Source: Halomonas sp. Bachu 37
Lineage (GTDB): Bacteria > Pseudomonadota > Gammaproteobacteria > Pseudomonadales > Halomonadaceae
Assembly (NCBI RefSeq): GCF_039691755.1
Contig: NZ_CP137552.1
Span: 62,001-126,000 of the forward strand
DNA length: 64,000 bases
Direction of reading: 5' to 3'
The notes under the pieces are model-generated. The model searched no databases, was not told the DNA's origin, and was given only the letters and a program-made list of their open reading frames with translations. The position numbers were made by a program, and so were the translations under genes. Positions 30,307 through 40,017 of the stretch are shown piece after piece (positions within the stretch are counted from its first letter, which is position 1; the number at the start of each line of letters is the position of its first letter).

Positions 30307-31065
30307 ATGGATCGTATGCTATATACCGCCATGAGCGGTGCCAAACAGAGCATGGACCAACAGTCCGTGGTCAGCCACAACCTGTCCAACGTATCCACCT
30401 CCGGTTTCCGTGCCCAGTTGCAGGCGGCACGCTCGGTGCCCACCCAGGGTGATGCGCTGCTACCCACGCGCGTCTCGGCCGTCACCACCACACCGGGAAC
30501 GGATTACTCCCAAGGCCCTATCTCGCGCACTGGCAGGACGCTGGATGTGGCCATGCAGGGCAATGCCTGGCTGGCGGTGCAAGCCGAGGACGGTACGGAA
30601 ACCTATACCCGTCGTGGCGACCTGCAACTGGATAGTAACGGCGTGCTGCTGAATGTCGGCCGGCCGGTAATGGGCGAGGCCGGCCCAATTGCGGTGCCGC
30701 AAGGCTCCCAGGTTTCGATCGGCGCCGATGGCACCATCAGCGCCATCGGCCAGGGAGAAGGCCCCGAGGCTCTGGTGGAAGTGGCGCGGATAAAGCTGGT
30801 GACGCCTGAAGAAGGTGAGCTGGTGCGGGGCGAGGACGGCCTGTTTCGTGCTCCCCCTAATGAAGAGGGAGAGCCGGGCATGTTGCCGGCCGACGAGGGC
30901 GCCCGGCTTGTCAGCGGGGCTCTCGAGGGAAGCAACGTGAGCCCCGTGGATGCCATGGTTTCGATGATCGACGTGGCACGGCGCTACGACATGCAGATGA
31001 AAGTCATCAGTACCGCCGATGAAAACGCCCAACGGGCCAATAACCTGTTGGCGCTGCAGGGCTGA
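30307..31065 (+). CDS. flgF: Flagellar proximal rod protein FlgF
   Basis: FlgF is a rod subunit of 252 residues. It starts MDRMLYTAMSGAKQSMDQQS and has HNLSNVSTSGFRAQLQAARS. The middle strands include GRTLDVAMQGNAWLAVQAED, and the C-terminus has GSNVSPVDAMVSMIDVARRY. ATG 30307 follows GAGAGCTATCT. The high-GC codon use returns here after flgE. Confidence 0.95.
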   Translation: MDRMLYTAMSGAKQSMDQQSVVSHNLSNVSTSGFRAQLQAARSVPTQGDALLPTRVSAVTTTPGTDYSQGPISRTGRTLDVAMQGNAWLAVQAEDGTETYTRRGDLQLDSNGVLLNVGRPVMGEAGPIAVPQGSQVSIGADGTISAIGQGEGPEALVEVARIKLVTPEEGELVRGEDGLFRAPPNEEGEPGMLPADEGARLVSGALEGSNVSPVDAMVSMIDVARRYDMQMKVISTADENAQRANNLLALQG

Positions 31066-31098
31066 TCCAGCCGCCACGTAACTTGAGGAAATAACTTA

Positions 31099-31881
31099 AT
31101 GATTAAGTCCCTGTGGACGGCCAAGACAGGCCTGGAATCGCAACAGACCAAGCTAGATGTGATTTCCAACAACCTGGCAAACGTGAGTACCAACGGTTTC
31201 AAGCGCTCACGTCCCGTATTCGAAGACCTTCTCTATCAAAACATGCGCCAGCCGGGTGCACAGAACGATGTGCAGAACCGCTTGCCCTCGGGCATGCAGG
31301 TCGGTACCGGTGTCCGCGCGGTGGCAACCGAACGGTTGCACACTCAGGGTGGACTGGAGCAGACCGAAAACTCCCGCGATATGGCCATCAACGGCAACGG
31401 CTTCTTCCAGGTGCTGATGCCGGACGGGACCGTCGGTTATACCCGGGACGGTAGCTTCCAGCTCGACGAGAACGGCCAGATGGTTACCGCCAACGGCTAT
31501 CCCCTGGAGCCGGCTATCTTCGTTCCGCAGAACGCTCTCTCGGTGAGCATAGGTGAAGATGGTACCGTCAGCGTACGCCAGCCGGGCATTGCGGAAGATA
31601 ATGTCGTGGGTCAAGTGAACCTGGCGACGTTCATCAATCCGGCGGGTCTGGAAAGCGTCGGCGGGAACCTGTACCTGGAAACCGGGGCTTCCGGCGTTGC
31701 CAATGAGAACATGCCCGGCATGAATGGCACCGGACGTCTTTTCCAGGGTTATGTTGAAACCTCGAACGTCAACGTGGTGGAAGAGATGGTCAGCATGATC
31801 CAGACCCAGCGTGCCTATGAAATCAATAGCCGCGCCGTCTCGACCAGTGATGAAATGCTGGCCCGCTTGAGCCAGCTGTAA
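31099..31881 (+). CDS. flgG: Flagellar distal rod protein FlgG
   Basis: FlgG forms the distal rod. The 260-residue product begins [20 protein letters not shown] and has [20 protein letters not shown]. The middle carries [20 protein letters not shown], and the end [20 protein letters not shown] with [12 protein letters not shown]. The start follows TTGAGGAAATAACTTA. All family features and the length match. Confidence 0.96.
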   Translation: MIKSLWTAKTGLESQQTKLDVISNNLANVSTNGFKRSRPVFEDLLYQNMRQPGAQNDVQNRLPSGMQVGTGVRAVATERLHTQGGLEQTENSRDMAINGNGFFQVLMPDGTVGYTRDGSFQLDENGQMVTANGYPLEPAIFVPQNALSVSIGEDGTVSVRQPGIAEDNVVGQVNLATFINPAGLESVGGNLYLETGASGVANENMPGMNGTGRLFQGYVETSNVNVVEEMVSMIQTQRAYEINSRAVSTSDEMLARLSQL

Positions 31882-31906
31882 GGGGATGGTCGATGCAGGT
31901 CAAGCT

Positions 31907-32596
31907 ATGAAGGGTCGCCTTCTCGCTCCGCGGTGGTTAAGGCTGGTACTGGTGGTGCTGTTTTTCGCGGTGGTGGCGGGGTGTGCCCAGGTGCCGCGTG
32001 CCTCCGTGGTCGGCGAGCAAGAGCAGATCACCGTCGTCGATCGTCCGCCTCCGGTTCCCAACGGCTCGATCTACCAGGCGCGACGCGGCTATCAGCCCTT
32101 GTTCGAGGATCGTCGACCGCGTGCAGTCGGCGATATTCTGACCATCGTGCTGGACGAGGAAGTAAGCGCTTCCAAGAACTCGCAGGCCAACGCCAATCGC
32201 GGTGGCAGCTCGAGCCTGGAACTGGCTCAGCTGCCGGACGTGCTGGATGTACTGGCGGAATATGGCTTCGATGTTTCCGGAGAAAGCAATTTCACCGGCG
32301 GCGGCGGCGCCCAAGCTAACAATTCCTTCACCGGCACGATCACGGTGTCGGTGCTGGAGGTGATGAACAATGGCAACCTGCGGGTACGCGGGGAAAAGCA
32401 GATCGCGATCAACCAAGGAACGGAATTCATCCGCTTCTCGGGGGTCGTGAATCCCCGTACCGTCACCGCGCAGAATACGGTACCTTCCACCCGGGTGGCG
32501 GATGCGCGTATCGAATACGTCGGCGACGGCTACATCAACGAAGCTCAGCACATGGGCTGGTTGCAGCGTTTCTTCCTCAACGTTTCACCGTTCTGA
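31907..32596 (+). CDS. flgH: Flagellar L-ring lipoprotein FlgH
   Basis: FlgH forms the outer-membrane L-ring around the rod. The 229-residue product has a lipoprotein signal peptide with the lipobox VVAGC, cleaved before the cysteine. Family segments are [60 protein letters not shown] and [23 protein letters not shown] 31907 after GCAGGTCAAGCT is chosen; an in-frame ATG at 31886 would add seven residues before the signal peptide and has its only SD directly adjacent. Confidence 0.94.
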   Translation: MKGRLLAPRWLRLVLVVLFFAVVAGCAQVPRASVVGEQEQITVVDRPPPVPNGSIYQARRGYQPLFEDRRPRAVGDILTIVLDEEVSASKNSQANANRGGSSSLELAQLPDVLDVLAEYGFDVSGESNFTGGGGAQANNSFTGTITVSVLEVMNNGNLRVRGEKQIAINQGTEFIRFSGVVNPRTVTAQNTVPSTRVADARIEYVGDGYINEAQHMGWLQRFFLNVSPF

Positions 32597-32613
32597 TTAA
32601 CGGCGGATATTTC

Positions 32614-33744
32614 ATGGCCACTCCTAGAATCTTCCACGGCCGGCAATGGTCGATCTGGCTTGTCGCCTTGCTGCTGACGGGATTGCTGACGGTGCCGGCG
32701 CATGCCGAGAGCGTGCGCGAGATCGCCGGTTTCTCCGGGGTCAGGGACAACCAGCTGGTGGGCTACGGCCTGGTGGTCGGCCTCGACAGCACCGGCGACC
32801 AGACCACCCAGGCGCCATTTACCAGTCAGAGCCTGGCCAATATGCTTTCCCAACTGGGCGTTTCCATCCCGCCGGGCACCAACATGCAGCTGCGCAACGT
32901 CGCGGCCGTCATGGTGACGGCGGATCTGCCTCCCTTTTCGCGTCCCGGCCAACGTCTGGATATCGTGGTCTCGTCCATTGCCAACGCCAGCAGTTTGCGC
33001 GGCGGCACCTTGTTGATGACGCCAATGAAGGGCGCGGACGGGGACACCTATGCCATCGCCCAGGGCAACATGCTGGTCGGCGGCGCAGGCGCTCAAGCGG
33101 GTGGAAGCAGCGTCCAGATCAACCAGCAGGCGTCGGGTAGAATTCCCGGCGGCGCCTTGGTGGAGCGGGAAGTGCCTCTCGATCTGGGCGCCAACGGCGG
33201 GTTGCTGGAGCTGGAACTCAACGAGACCGATTTCGGCACGGCACAGCGGGTAGTGGCGGCAATCAACAATGAGTTCGGTCAGACGGTGGCGTATGCGCGC
33301 AACGGCAGAGTGATCGCGCTGGATGGACCCCCCGAGGACAACGCCCGAGTCAATTTCATTGCTCGTGTGCAAAGTGTGCAGGTCACACCGACAGAGGCGC
33401 CGGCTCGTGTGGTACTCAACGCCCGAACAGGATCGGTGGTACTCAACCGTGCCGTCACCTTGCGCGAGGCTGCCGTGGCGCATGGCAATCTTTCGATCAT
33501 GATCGACGCGAACTTCGGCGTGAGCCAGCCGGCACCCTTCGGTGAAGGCGAGACGGTGGTGGTGCCGGATGCCGATATCGATATCGAACAGCAGGAAGCC
33601 TACCTGCAGATAGTGGAAGGAGCGCAACTCAACGAAGTGGTCAATGCGCTGAATGCACTGGGCGCAACGCCCCAGGACCTGATGTCCATTCTGGAAGCGC
33701 TCAAGGCCTCTGGCTCGCTACGCGCTGAGTTGGAGATTATCTGA
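32614..33744 (+). CDS. flgI: Flagellar P-ring protein FlgI
   Basis: FlgI forms the periplasmic P-ring. The 376-residue product has a signal peptide (LLLTGLLTVPAHAES) and the family motifs VREIAGFSGVRDNQLVGYGL, VVGLDSTGDQ, FTSQSLANMLSQLGV and NVAAVMVTADLPPFSRPGQ. The C-terminus carries AQLNEVVNALNALGATPQDL and MSILEALKASGSLRAELEII, typical of FlgI ends. The stop overlaps the flgJ start. Confidence 0.96.
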   Translation: MATPRIFHGRQWSIWLVALLLTGLLTVPAHAESVREIAGFSGVRDNQLVGYGLVVGLDSTGDQTTQAPFTSQSLANMLSQLGVSIPPGTNMQLRNVAAVMVTADLPPFSRPGQRLDIVVSSIANASSLRGGTLLMTPMKGADGDTYAIAQGNMLVGGAGAQAGGSSVQINQQASGRIPGGALVEREVPLDLGANGGLLELELNETDFGTAQRVVAAINNEFGQTVAYARNGRVIALDGPPEDNARVNFIARVQSVQVTPTEAPARVVLNARTGSVVLNRAVTLREAAVAHGNLSIMIDANFGVSQPAPFGEGETVVVPDADIDIEQQEAYLQIVEGAQLNEVVNALNALGATPQDLMSILEALKASGSLRAELEII

Positions 33745-34784
33745 TGAGTATGCAAGACGTCAGCAGCCAGTTTGCGCTGGACATGCAGGGGTTGCAGCGC
33801 ATGCAGCACACAGCCCGCCAGAATCCCGAGGCTGGTGTGAAAGGTGCCGCACAGCAGTTCGAGGCGCTGTTCATTCAGATGATGGTCAAGAGCATGCGCG
33901 ATGCCATTCCCACCTCCGGGCTCATGAACAGTCGCGATACCGATTTCTACCAGTCGATGCTGGATCAGCAGTGGTCGCAAACCATGGCGTCCCGGGGAAT
34001 CGGTCTTGCCGATGCCCTGGTTGAACAACTGGAGCGCCAAGGCGCCTTCAAGCGATCGGATGCGTCTGTAGATAGTGAAACCCAGACGCTTATTGCCGGC
34101 ATTCCCCGCGGTACTCCACGGGTGCTCGATGACGCCTTGATACCTGGCGCCGATAAGCCAGGGGCTAGCCCCGCCGCTTCCGAGCAGGGCTCGTTCCTGG
34201 ATCAACTGGAAGCGATTCGTCAGGCAACGAGCGAGCCGGAAGCGGTCGAGAGCATTTCCCCGGCAGCTCGAGTTGAGCGCGAAGTGGCGGTGGCAGGCCA
34301 TGTCGAGCAGTTCATCGACAAACTGGCCGAACCCGCTCGGGCAGCCAGCAAAGCGACCGGTGTGCCGGCCGAGTTGATACTGGCCCAGGCAGCCCTCGAG
34401 ACGGGCTGGGGACGACACGAAATCGCCACGGCCAGTGGTGCCAATAGCCATAACCTTTTCGGTATCAAGGCGGGAAGCCACTGGCAGGGCGCCACGACGG
34501 ATATCGTGACGCACGAGTATTTCAATGGTCGGCGCACCCAGATGAAGGACACCTTCCGTGTTTATGAGTCTTTCGAGCACGCCTTTACCGACTACGCGAA
34601 CCTGATCGGTAACAATCCGCGTTATGCGGCGGTATTGAGCGCGCCCGATGCCAGGCAGGCTGCGCATGCCTTGCAACAAGGCGGCTACGCCACCGACCCG
34701 GCCTATGCGCAAAAGCTTGTGGCCATCATGAACTCCATGGGGCCGCTTGAGGCGGGCGATAATTTCCTCGCGGACATCCGCTGA
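33744..34784 (+). CDS. flgJ: Flagellar rod cap and peptidoglycan hydrolase FlgJ
   Basis: FlgJ has two roles: the N-terminal half caps the rod, and the C-terminal half cuts peptidoglycan to let the rod through. The rod-cap motif is AAQQFEALFIQMMVKSMRDA. The C-terminal glucosaminidase (GH73-type) domain has AELILAQAALETGWGRHEIA with the catalytic glutamate, then NLFGIKAGSHWQG, YESFEHAFTDYANLI and NPRYAAVL. The 346-residue dual-domain form is that of gammaproteobacteria. The gene ends the flgB-J operon; a sigma28 promoter follows for flgKL. Confidence 0.95.
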   Translation: MSMQDVSSQFALDMQGLQRMQHTARQNPEAGVKGAAQQFEALFIQMMVKSMRDAIPTSGLMNSRDTDFYQSMLDQQWSQTMASRGIGLADALVEQLERQGAFKRSDASVDSETQTLIAGIPRGTPRVLDDALIPGADKPGASPAASEQGSFLDQLEAIRQATSEPEAVESISPAARVEREVAVAGHVEQFIDKLAEPARAASKATGVPAELILAQAALETGWGRHEIATASGANSHNLFGIKAGSHWQGATTDIVTHEYFNGRRTQMKDTFRVYESFEHAFTDYANLIGNNPRYAAVLSAPDARQAAHALQQGGYATDPAYAQKLVAIMNSMGPLEAGDNFLADIR

Positions 34785-34798
34785 GCCGTTCTGAGCCC

Positions 34799-34825
34799 TC
34801 AAGTTTTTCCGCGCCATGCCGATAG
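34799..34825 (+). promoter_or_regulatory. Sigma28 (FliA) promoter of flgKL
   Basis: TCAAGTTT, 11 bases, then GCCGATAG, only two differences from the FliA consensus. It lies between flgJ and flgK, 30 bases before the flgK start. Confidence 0.9.
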
Positions 34826-34854
34826 TTGACCCATCGGCTTAAGGAACTGACACC

Positions 34855-36750
34855 ATGAGCATGTTTTCTATCGGGTTGAGCGGCCTCAACACGGCGCAGA
34901 ACGCCCTGAACACCACCAGCAATAACATCAGCAACGTTTTCACGCCCGGCTACAATCGCGAGCTGACCCAGGTGGGCGAGGGCCGTGCCGGCGGCGGTGT
35001 TCAGGTCAATGATATCGAACGCCAGTTCAACCAGTACGTGGCGGCCCAGTTGAACAGCGCCAAGACGCAGTCCAGCGCGCTGGAGACCTATCACAATCAG
35101 GTGACGCAGATCGATAACCTGCTGGCGGATCGCGATGCTGGCCTGGCGCCCTTGATGCAGAATTTCTTCTCGTCGCTGGAAGACCTGGCCAGTGCCCCAT
35201 CGGACCCGGCGGCACGCCAGGGCGTGCTGGGAACGGCGGATACGCTGAGCGCTCAGTTCCGCTCCTTCGATGGTTATCTGCAGGACATGCAGAGCAATAT
35301 CAACAGCCAGATCAAGGACGAGATCACTCAGGTCAATAACACCACCGAGCAGATCGCCGGCCTCAACCGGGAGATCGCCCTGGCTCGCGCACGCACGGGG
35401 GAAGCCCCCAACAGCTTGTTGAACCAGCGTGACCACATGGTTTCCGAGCTCAACGAGCGGATGAATCTGCGCCTGAATATCCAGGACGGCAAGACCTACA
35501 ACATCAGTCTGCCCAATGGCCAGCCGCTGGTTTCCGGTACGAACTCCTTTACCCTGGAACCGGTTCAGTCCGGTACCGACCCTCAGCGCACCGTGGTCGG
35601 CTACAAGGATGGCGGCGGTAATGTTGTTGAACTGAGCGAGAATACGATCACCGGCGGGGCGCTGGGCGGCTTGATGACCTTCCGCCAGGAAACACTGGAC
35701 AAGACCCAGAATCAGATCGGCCAGCTGGCCGTGTCACTATCTGTCGCCTTCAACGAGCAGCACAAGCTGGGGGTGGACCTGGATGGCGCGCAGGGTAAAG
35801 ACTTTTTCAAGGTGCGTGCCCCGCAAAGCTACGCCAACGATGCCAACACCAGCGATGCCGACGTGACGGCTGTATTTGATGCCGCCACTATCGACGAGCT
35901 CAAGGCGACGGATTATACCGTGCGCTTCGAAGGTGACGATCCGGTGGTAACGCGAAACGATAATGGCCAGATTCTCGATGAGGAGGACATGGCCTGGGAC
36001 GATGCCGACAGGACGCTGACATTCGGTGGCGTCACGCTGACCTTCAGCGAGCAGCCGGCCGATGGCGACCGCTTTGAAATTCAGCCGGTGCGGCGAGCCG
36101 CCAACGGCATGGAAACCAATATCGCCGACCTGGACAAGATCGCGGCGGGTAGTCTGATTGAAGTTGAAGGTGACTTAAATATTGGCAAAGTAAGTGTTGC
36201 TGATGGCGCTTTCGCGGATGTCAATGAAGAGTACTCGATTACCATCGACGAGAATGGTGGCGTTAGTGAAGTGAAGCCAGAGACAGCGGCGATGACGGTC
36301 AACGGCGAAACTTATGATCCAACGAATCCATTAGAGGCTGGTGCTCGAATTAAAATTGGCGATATTGAGTTTACCCTCAATGAGCTGCCGGTGGTGGAAG
36401 CGAATCTTTCTATTACCCTAAGTGAATCCGGCTCCGGCGATAACCGCAACGCTCTCGCCTTGCAGAACCTGCAGGCCGAATCGATTGTCGGTGGCAGTGC
36501 TTCGGTAAGTGGCGCTTATGGGGCTATGGTCAGCGATGTGGGCAACCGGACCAACATTACCCAGGTGAATCTGGACGCTCGCCAGGGCTTGACCGACCAG
36601 CTGAAAGCCGTACAGCAGTCGGAATCGGGGGTGAATCTGGATGAAGAGGCCGCCAACCTGATTCGCTACCAGCAGTACTACCAGGCCAATGCTCGTGTGA
36701 TCGACACGGCTGGCATGTTGATGGATACCATCCTGGGCCTACGGGGCTGA
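34855..36750 (+). CDS. flgK: Hook-filament junction protein FlgK (HAP1)
   Basis: FlgK is the first hook-filament junction protein, 631 residues. The N-terminal signature is FSIGLSGLNTAQNALNTTSN with NISNVFTPGYNRELTQ. The C-terminus ends with NLIRYQQYYQANARVIDTAG and MLMDTILGLRG. A stretch near bases 36160-36430, inside the variable middle, is AT-richer than its flanks (26 GC of 60 at 36301-36360). It also repeats the layout NGE-TYDPTNPLEAGARIKIGD after an earlier FGGVTLTFSEQPADGDRFEI segment. The export chaperone FlgN is encoded upstream in the locus. Confidence 0.94.
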   Translation: MSMFSIGLSGLNTAQNALNTTSNNISNVFTPGYNRELTQVGEGRAGGGVQVNDIERQFNQYVAAQLNSAKTQSSALETYHNQVTQIDNLLADRDAGLAPLMQNFFSSLEDLASAPSDPAARQGVLGTADTLSAQFRSFDGYLQDMQSNINSQIKDEITQVNNTTEQIAGLNREIALARARTGEAPNSLLNQRDHMVSELNERMNLRLNIQDGKTYNISLPNGQPLVSGTNSFTLEPVQSGTDPQRTVVGYKDGGGNVVELSENTITGGALGGLMTFRQETLDKTQNQIGQLAVSLSVAFNEQHKLGVDLDGAQGKDFFKVRAPQSYANDANTSDADVTAVFDAATIDELKATDYTVRFEGDDPVVTRNDNGQILDEEDMAWDDADRTLTFGGVTLTFSEQPADGDRFEIQPVRRAANGMETNIADLDKIAAGSLIEVEGDLNIGKVSVADGAFADVNEEYSITIDENGGVSEVKPETAAMTVNGETYDPTNPLEAGARIKIGDIEFTLNELPVVEANLSITLSESGSGDNRNALALQNLQAESIVGGSASVSGAYGAMVSDVGNRTNITQVNLDARQGLTDQLKAVQQSESGVNLDEEAANLIRYQQYYQANARVIDTAGMLMDTILGLRG

Positions 36751-36768
36751 ACGAGAGGAGACTAAATC

Positions 36769-38058
36769 ATGCGTATCAGCACCGTGACCATGTTCGAGCA
36801 GGGTAGCGCTTCGATGAACCGCCAGCAGGGCGAGTTTCTCAAGGTGAGCCAGCAGATCGCCAGCGGGCGCCGGGTAGTGAATCCTTCCGATGATCCCCAG
36901 GCGGCCTCGCGTGCCGTGGGCGTGGACCAGGCAAGGGCGGTAACGCAGCAGTATACCGATGCCCGGGTCTCCGCCCGAAATTCCCTCGCCCAGGAAGAGA
37001 GCATCCTCAACAGCATCAGCGATGCCAATATCAGCGCCAAGACACTATTGGTGCAGGCTTCCAGCGATACCCTGAGCGACGTCGACCGTGAATCGATCGC
37101 CAGCGAGCTCAAGGGTATCTACGAAACCATGCTGGGCCAGGCCAACGCCACCGACGGCAACGGTCGTTATCTGTTCGGTGGCTATAAGGACAATGCGCCG
37201 CCTTTCGTCAAGGTAGGCGATAGTGTGCAGTACCAGGGAGACAGCAACGCCCGTGAACAGCGTATCGACGCCTCGCGCCTGATGCCGGTCGCCGACAACG
37301 GCGAAACCATCTTCAAGAGCGTGCCCAGCGGAGCAGGCTACGTGGCTGAGTCGATTAAAACAGGCGTTGATGGAAAGCCTTTGGTAGATGATGCTGCTAG
37401 AAACAAAGGCAATGTGACTTTCAGCGGGCCGCAAATCCGTGATGTTAATGATGATGGCTATGGTGATAGCTATCGTATTGTATTTACTGAAAACGACGAC
37501 CCCGATAGTGGTTTTGACTATCAAGTACAGCGATTTGAAGATGGTGGCTGGCTAGAAACTGAGGAGGATTTGGTTGACTCGGGTGTATATACCGGCACTG
37601 GACAGCCGTTAACGTTTGGTGGTGTCAATATCACTCTGGAAGGGATACCCGCTGAAGGCGACGAAATCCTCGTGGCCCAAGCCGGCAGCGAACAGCGCGA
37701 ACCGAACCTCTTCCGCACCATGGAGGAAGCCATTCGGGTGCTGGAAAACCCGGCCGATACGCCCGCCAAGAAGGCCGACCTGCGCAATACTTTGAATACC
37801 GCCATGCGCGACCTGGACAACAATCTGGATAATGTCCTGACGGTACGTGCCTCGGCCGGCGCCCGGCTCAATGAGCTCGATGTGGTCGACGCCGTGGGCA
37901 GCAATCGCATGCTCAACTACGAGCAGACCCTGTCGGATCTGGTGGACCTCGATTACAACGCCGCCATCTCCGAGTACAGCCTGCGGCAGGTAGGCATGCA
38001 GGCGGCGCAGAAAGCCTTCGTCGACGTCAAGGGCTTGTCGCTCTTCAACTATATGTAA
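36769..38058 (+). CDS. flgL: Hook-filament junction protein FlgL (HAP3)
   Basis: FlgL is the second junction protein, 429 residues, and joins FlgK to flagellin. The N-terminus MRISTVTMFEQGSASMNRQQ, then GRRVVNPSDDPQAASRAVGV, and the C-terminus YEQTLSDLVDLDYNAAISEY are flagellin-like coiled-coil parts. The central segment (bases about 37340-37625) is AT-rich (22 GC of 60 at 37441-37500). It contains Asp-rich runs such as DVNDDGYGDSYRIVFTENDD, unlike the high-GC flanks. It follows flgK by 18 bases and converges with fliR. Confidence 0.94.
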   Translation: MRISTVTMFEQGSASMNRQQGEFLKVSQQIASGRRVVNPSDDPQAASRAVGVDQARAVTQQYTDARVSARNSLAQEESILNSISDANISAKTLLVQASSDTLSDVDRESIASELKGIYETMLGQANATDGNGRYLFGGYKDNAPPFVKVGDSVQYQGDSNAREQRIDASRLMPVADNGETIFKSVPSGAGYVAESIKTGVDGKPLVDDAARNKGNVTFSGPQIRDVNDDGYGDSYRIVFTENDDPDSGFDYQVQRFEDGGWLETEEDLVDSGVYTGTGQPLTFGGVNITLEGIPAEGDEILVAQAGSEQREPNLFRTMEEAIRVLENPADTPAKKADLRNTLNTAMRDLDNNLDNVLTVRASAGARLNELDVVDAVGSNRMLNYEQTLSDLVDLDYNAAISEYSLRQVGMQAAQKAFVDVKGLSLFNYM

Positions 38059-38136
38059 AGCTTGCGATGTTGTGGCTACCCCATGCCACGCCCGAACGAT
38101 GCGCCTCGGCTTATGCCGGGGCGTTGTCGTTGGGGC

Positions 38137-38928
38137 TCAACCCAAGGGTGCCAACGTCTCGATCAAGAGCTGCATGAAACTCACCCCCTGACTGAATAGC
38201 CGCTGCAGGAAGCGGCCGATATCGATCATCAGCACCATCATCAGTATCAGACCCACGGTCAGGGAGGTAGGGAAGCCGATATTGAAGACCGTCAGCTGCG
38301 GAGCGGAGCGGTTCAGTATCCCCAGAGCCAGGTTGATGATCAGAAGCGACGCCACCAGGGGCAAGGCCATCAGCATGCCGGACGCGAAGATCGTGCCGCC
38401 GTAGCGTGCCAGCATGATGAAGGCATCCGGGTTGAAGCTGCCGATCCCTATCGGTAGGGCCTGGAAGCTCATGATCAGCGTTTCGAGTACCATCAAGTGG
38501 CCGTTAAAGGCCAGGAACATCAGCAAGGTCACCATATACAGGATGCGTGACAACACCATGATGTTGGTGCCGCTGGCGGCATCGAAGAAACTGGCGAAGG
38601 CCAACCCCATCTGCAAGCCGATGAATTCCCCCGCCGCTTGGACCACGGCAAAGACAATGTGCATGACCATACCGATGGCCAGACCGATGAGTATCTGCTC
38701 GACCATGATGCCCAGCCCCGCCCAGGACATGACAGCCACCTCGGGCATCGCGGGCAGGACAGGCGCGATCACCACCGCAACGACAGCGGCGAGAGCCACC
38801 TTGGCCTGGTTGGGGATGCTGGAATGGCCCCACAGGGGCGATGCCGCCATGAAAGCGGTAATCCGGGCGAAAGGCCACAGAAAAGCTACCAGCCAGGCTT
38901 GTAGCTGGGTAAACGTGACCTCGACCAT
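38137..38928 (-). CDS. fliR: Flagellar export gate protein FliR
   Basis: FliR is part of the FliPQR export gate in the membrane. The 263-residue product has about six hydrophobic segments and the family residues WPFARITAFMAASPLWGHSS and VQAAGEFIGLQMGLAFASFF. It is the last gene of the long fliF-R operon. It follows fliQ by 3 bases. Confidence 0.94.
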   Translation of the reverse strand: MVEVTFTQLQAWLVAFLWPFARITAFMAASPLWGHSSIPNQAKVALAAVVAVVIAPVLPAMPEVAVMSWAGLGIMVEQILIGLAIGMVMHIVFAVVQAAGEFIGLQMGLAFASFFDAASGTNIMVLSRILYMVTLLMFLAFNGHLMVLETLIMSFQALPIGIGSFNPDAFIMLARYGGTIFASGMLMALPLVASLLIINLALGILNRSAPQLTVFNIGFPTSLTVGLILMMVLMIDIGRFLQRLFSQGVSFMQLLIETLAPLG

Positions 38929-38931
38929 GGC

Positions 38932-39201
38932 CTACATCACCATGCGCGGGATATTGGCGATCAGCTCGCGGGTAAATTCGGTGATCAACCCCAACAGCCA
39001 CGGCCCGGCGAAGACCAGAACCGCAAAGACCGCCAGGATCTTGGGGATGAAGGTAAGCGTCATTTCGTTTATCTGCGTAGCGGCCTGGAAAAGACTGATC
39101 AACAACCCCGTCAGCAGGGCAGCCAGCAGTAAAGGGCCTGCCAGGAGCAAGGTGACACGCATTCCCTGGTAGGCAATGTTCATGACCATTTCAGGTGTCA
39201 T
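38932..39201 (-). CDS. fliQ: Flagellar export gate protein FliQ
   Basis: An 89-residue protein with two membrane helices, which form the gate together with FliP and FliR. It shows ALLTGLLISLFQAATQINEM, TLTFIPKI and the end WLLGLITEFTRELIANIPRM, matching the family. It lies between fliP and fliR. Confidence 0.95.
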   Translation of the reverse strand: MTPEMVMNIAYQGMRVTLLLAGPLLLAALLTGLLISLFQAATQINEMTLTFIPKILAVFAVLVFAGPWLLGLITEFTRELIANIPRMVM

Positions 39202-39229
39202 ACGCTAACTCCTTCCGCATTGTCACGGA

Positions 39230-40009
39230 CTAGATCATGTAGAAGCTTTCGGCGAGCGAGCCGATGATCAATTGCCACCCGTCGACCAGCACGAACAGCA
39301 TCAGCTTGAACGGCAACGAGATGGTGATGGGCGGCACCATCATCATCCCCAGGGCCATCAGGGTGCTGGCCACAACAAGGTCAATGATGAGAAAGGGAAT
39401 GAAGACCGTGAAGCCGATCTGAAAAGCCGTCTTCAGCTCACTGGTGACGAAGGAAGGCAGCAGCACACGCATGGGCAGATCCTCGGGTCCCTGGAGGGGG
39501 CCGACATCCGCCAGGCGAGCAAACATGGCGATATCCGGTTCCCGGGTCTGGGCCAGCATGAATTCGCGAAAGGGCTGCTGGGCCAGCACCACGAACTCCT
39601 CCAAATTGATCGTTTCGTCAGTCAGCGGAACCCAAGCGGTATCGTAGACCTGCGCCAGTACCGGTGACATGACGAAAAACGTCAGGAACAGGGCGAGGCC
39701 CAGCAGCACCTGGTTGGGCGGTGTGGCCTGAGTGCCCATGGCGGTGCGCAGCAGGCTCAGCACGATGATGATACGGGTGAAGCTGGTCATCATCAGCAGC
39801 AGGGCGGGCAAGAACGCCAGCGAACTCAGCAGCAGCAGGGTCTGCAGCGATAACGACCACTGCTGGCCACCATCTTCCATCGGCTGGCTCTGCAGCCCCG
39901 GTATCTGCTGGGCCCAGGCGGTAGCCGGCCACAACAGCAGGGTGCTCAGTAGCAGTACAGCCAACAGCAGGGCGAGAGCGAGGCGATTAAACGAAACGTG
40001 GTGCCGCAT
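39230..40009 (-). CDS. fliP: Flagellar export gate protein FliP
   Basis: FliP forms the core of the export gate. The 259-residue product has a signal sequence ([20 protein letters not shown], cleaved after AWA). The conserved segments are [20 protein letters not shown] with [20 protein letters not shown], and the C-terminal [20 protein letters not shown] with [21 protein letters not shown] 40009 is preferred. A TTG at 40021 overlapping the fliO stop is also in frame, and neither has a strong ribosome binding site. Confidence 0.95.
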   Translation of the reverse strand: MRHHVSFNRLALALLLAVLLLSTLLLWPATAWAQQIPGLQSQPMEDGGQQWSLSLQTLLLLSSLAFLPALLLMMTSFTRIIIVLSLLRTAMGTQATPPNQVLLGLALFLTFFVMSPVLAQVYDTAWVPLTDETINLEEFVVLAQQPFREFMLAQTREPDIAMFARLADVGPLQGPEDLPMRVLLPSFVTSELKTAFQIGFTVFIPFLIIDLVVASTLMALGMMMVPPITISLPFKLMLFVLVDGWQLIIGSLAESFYMI

Positions 40010-40017
40010 GCAAGGTC

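Noticed and set aside
32545..34817. Large antisense frames under flgI and flgJ
   Set aside because: They run opposite to well-recognised flagellar genes in an intact operon and have no recognisable domain.
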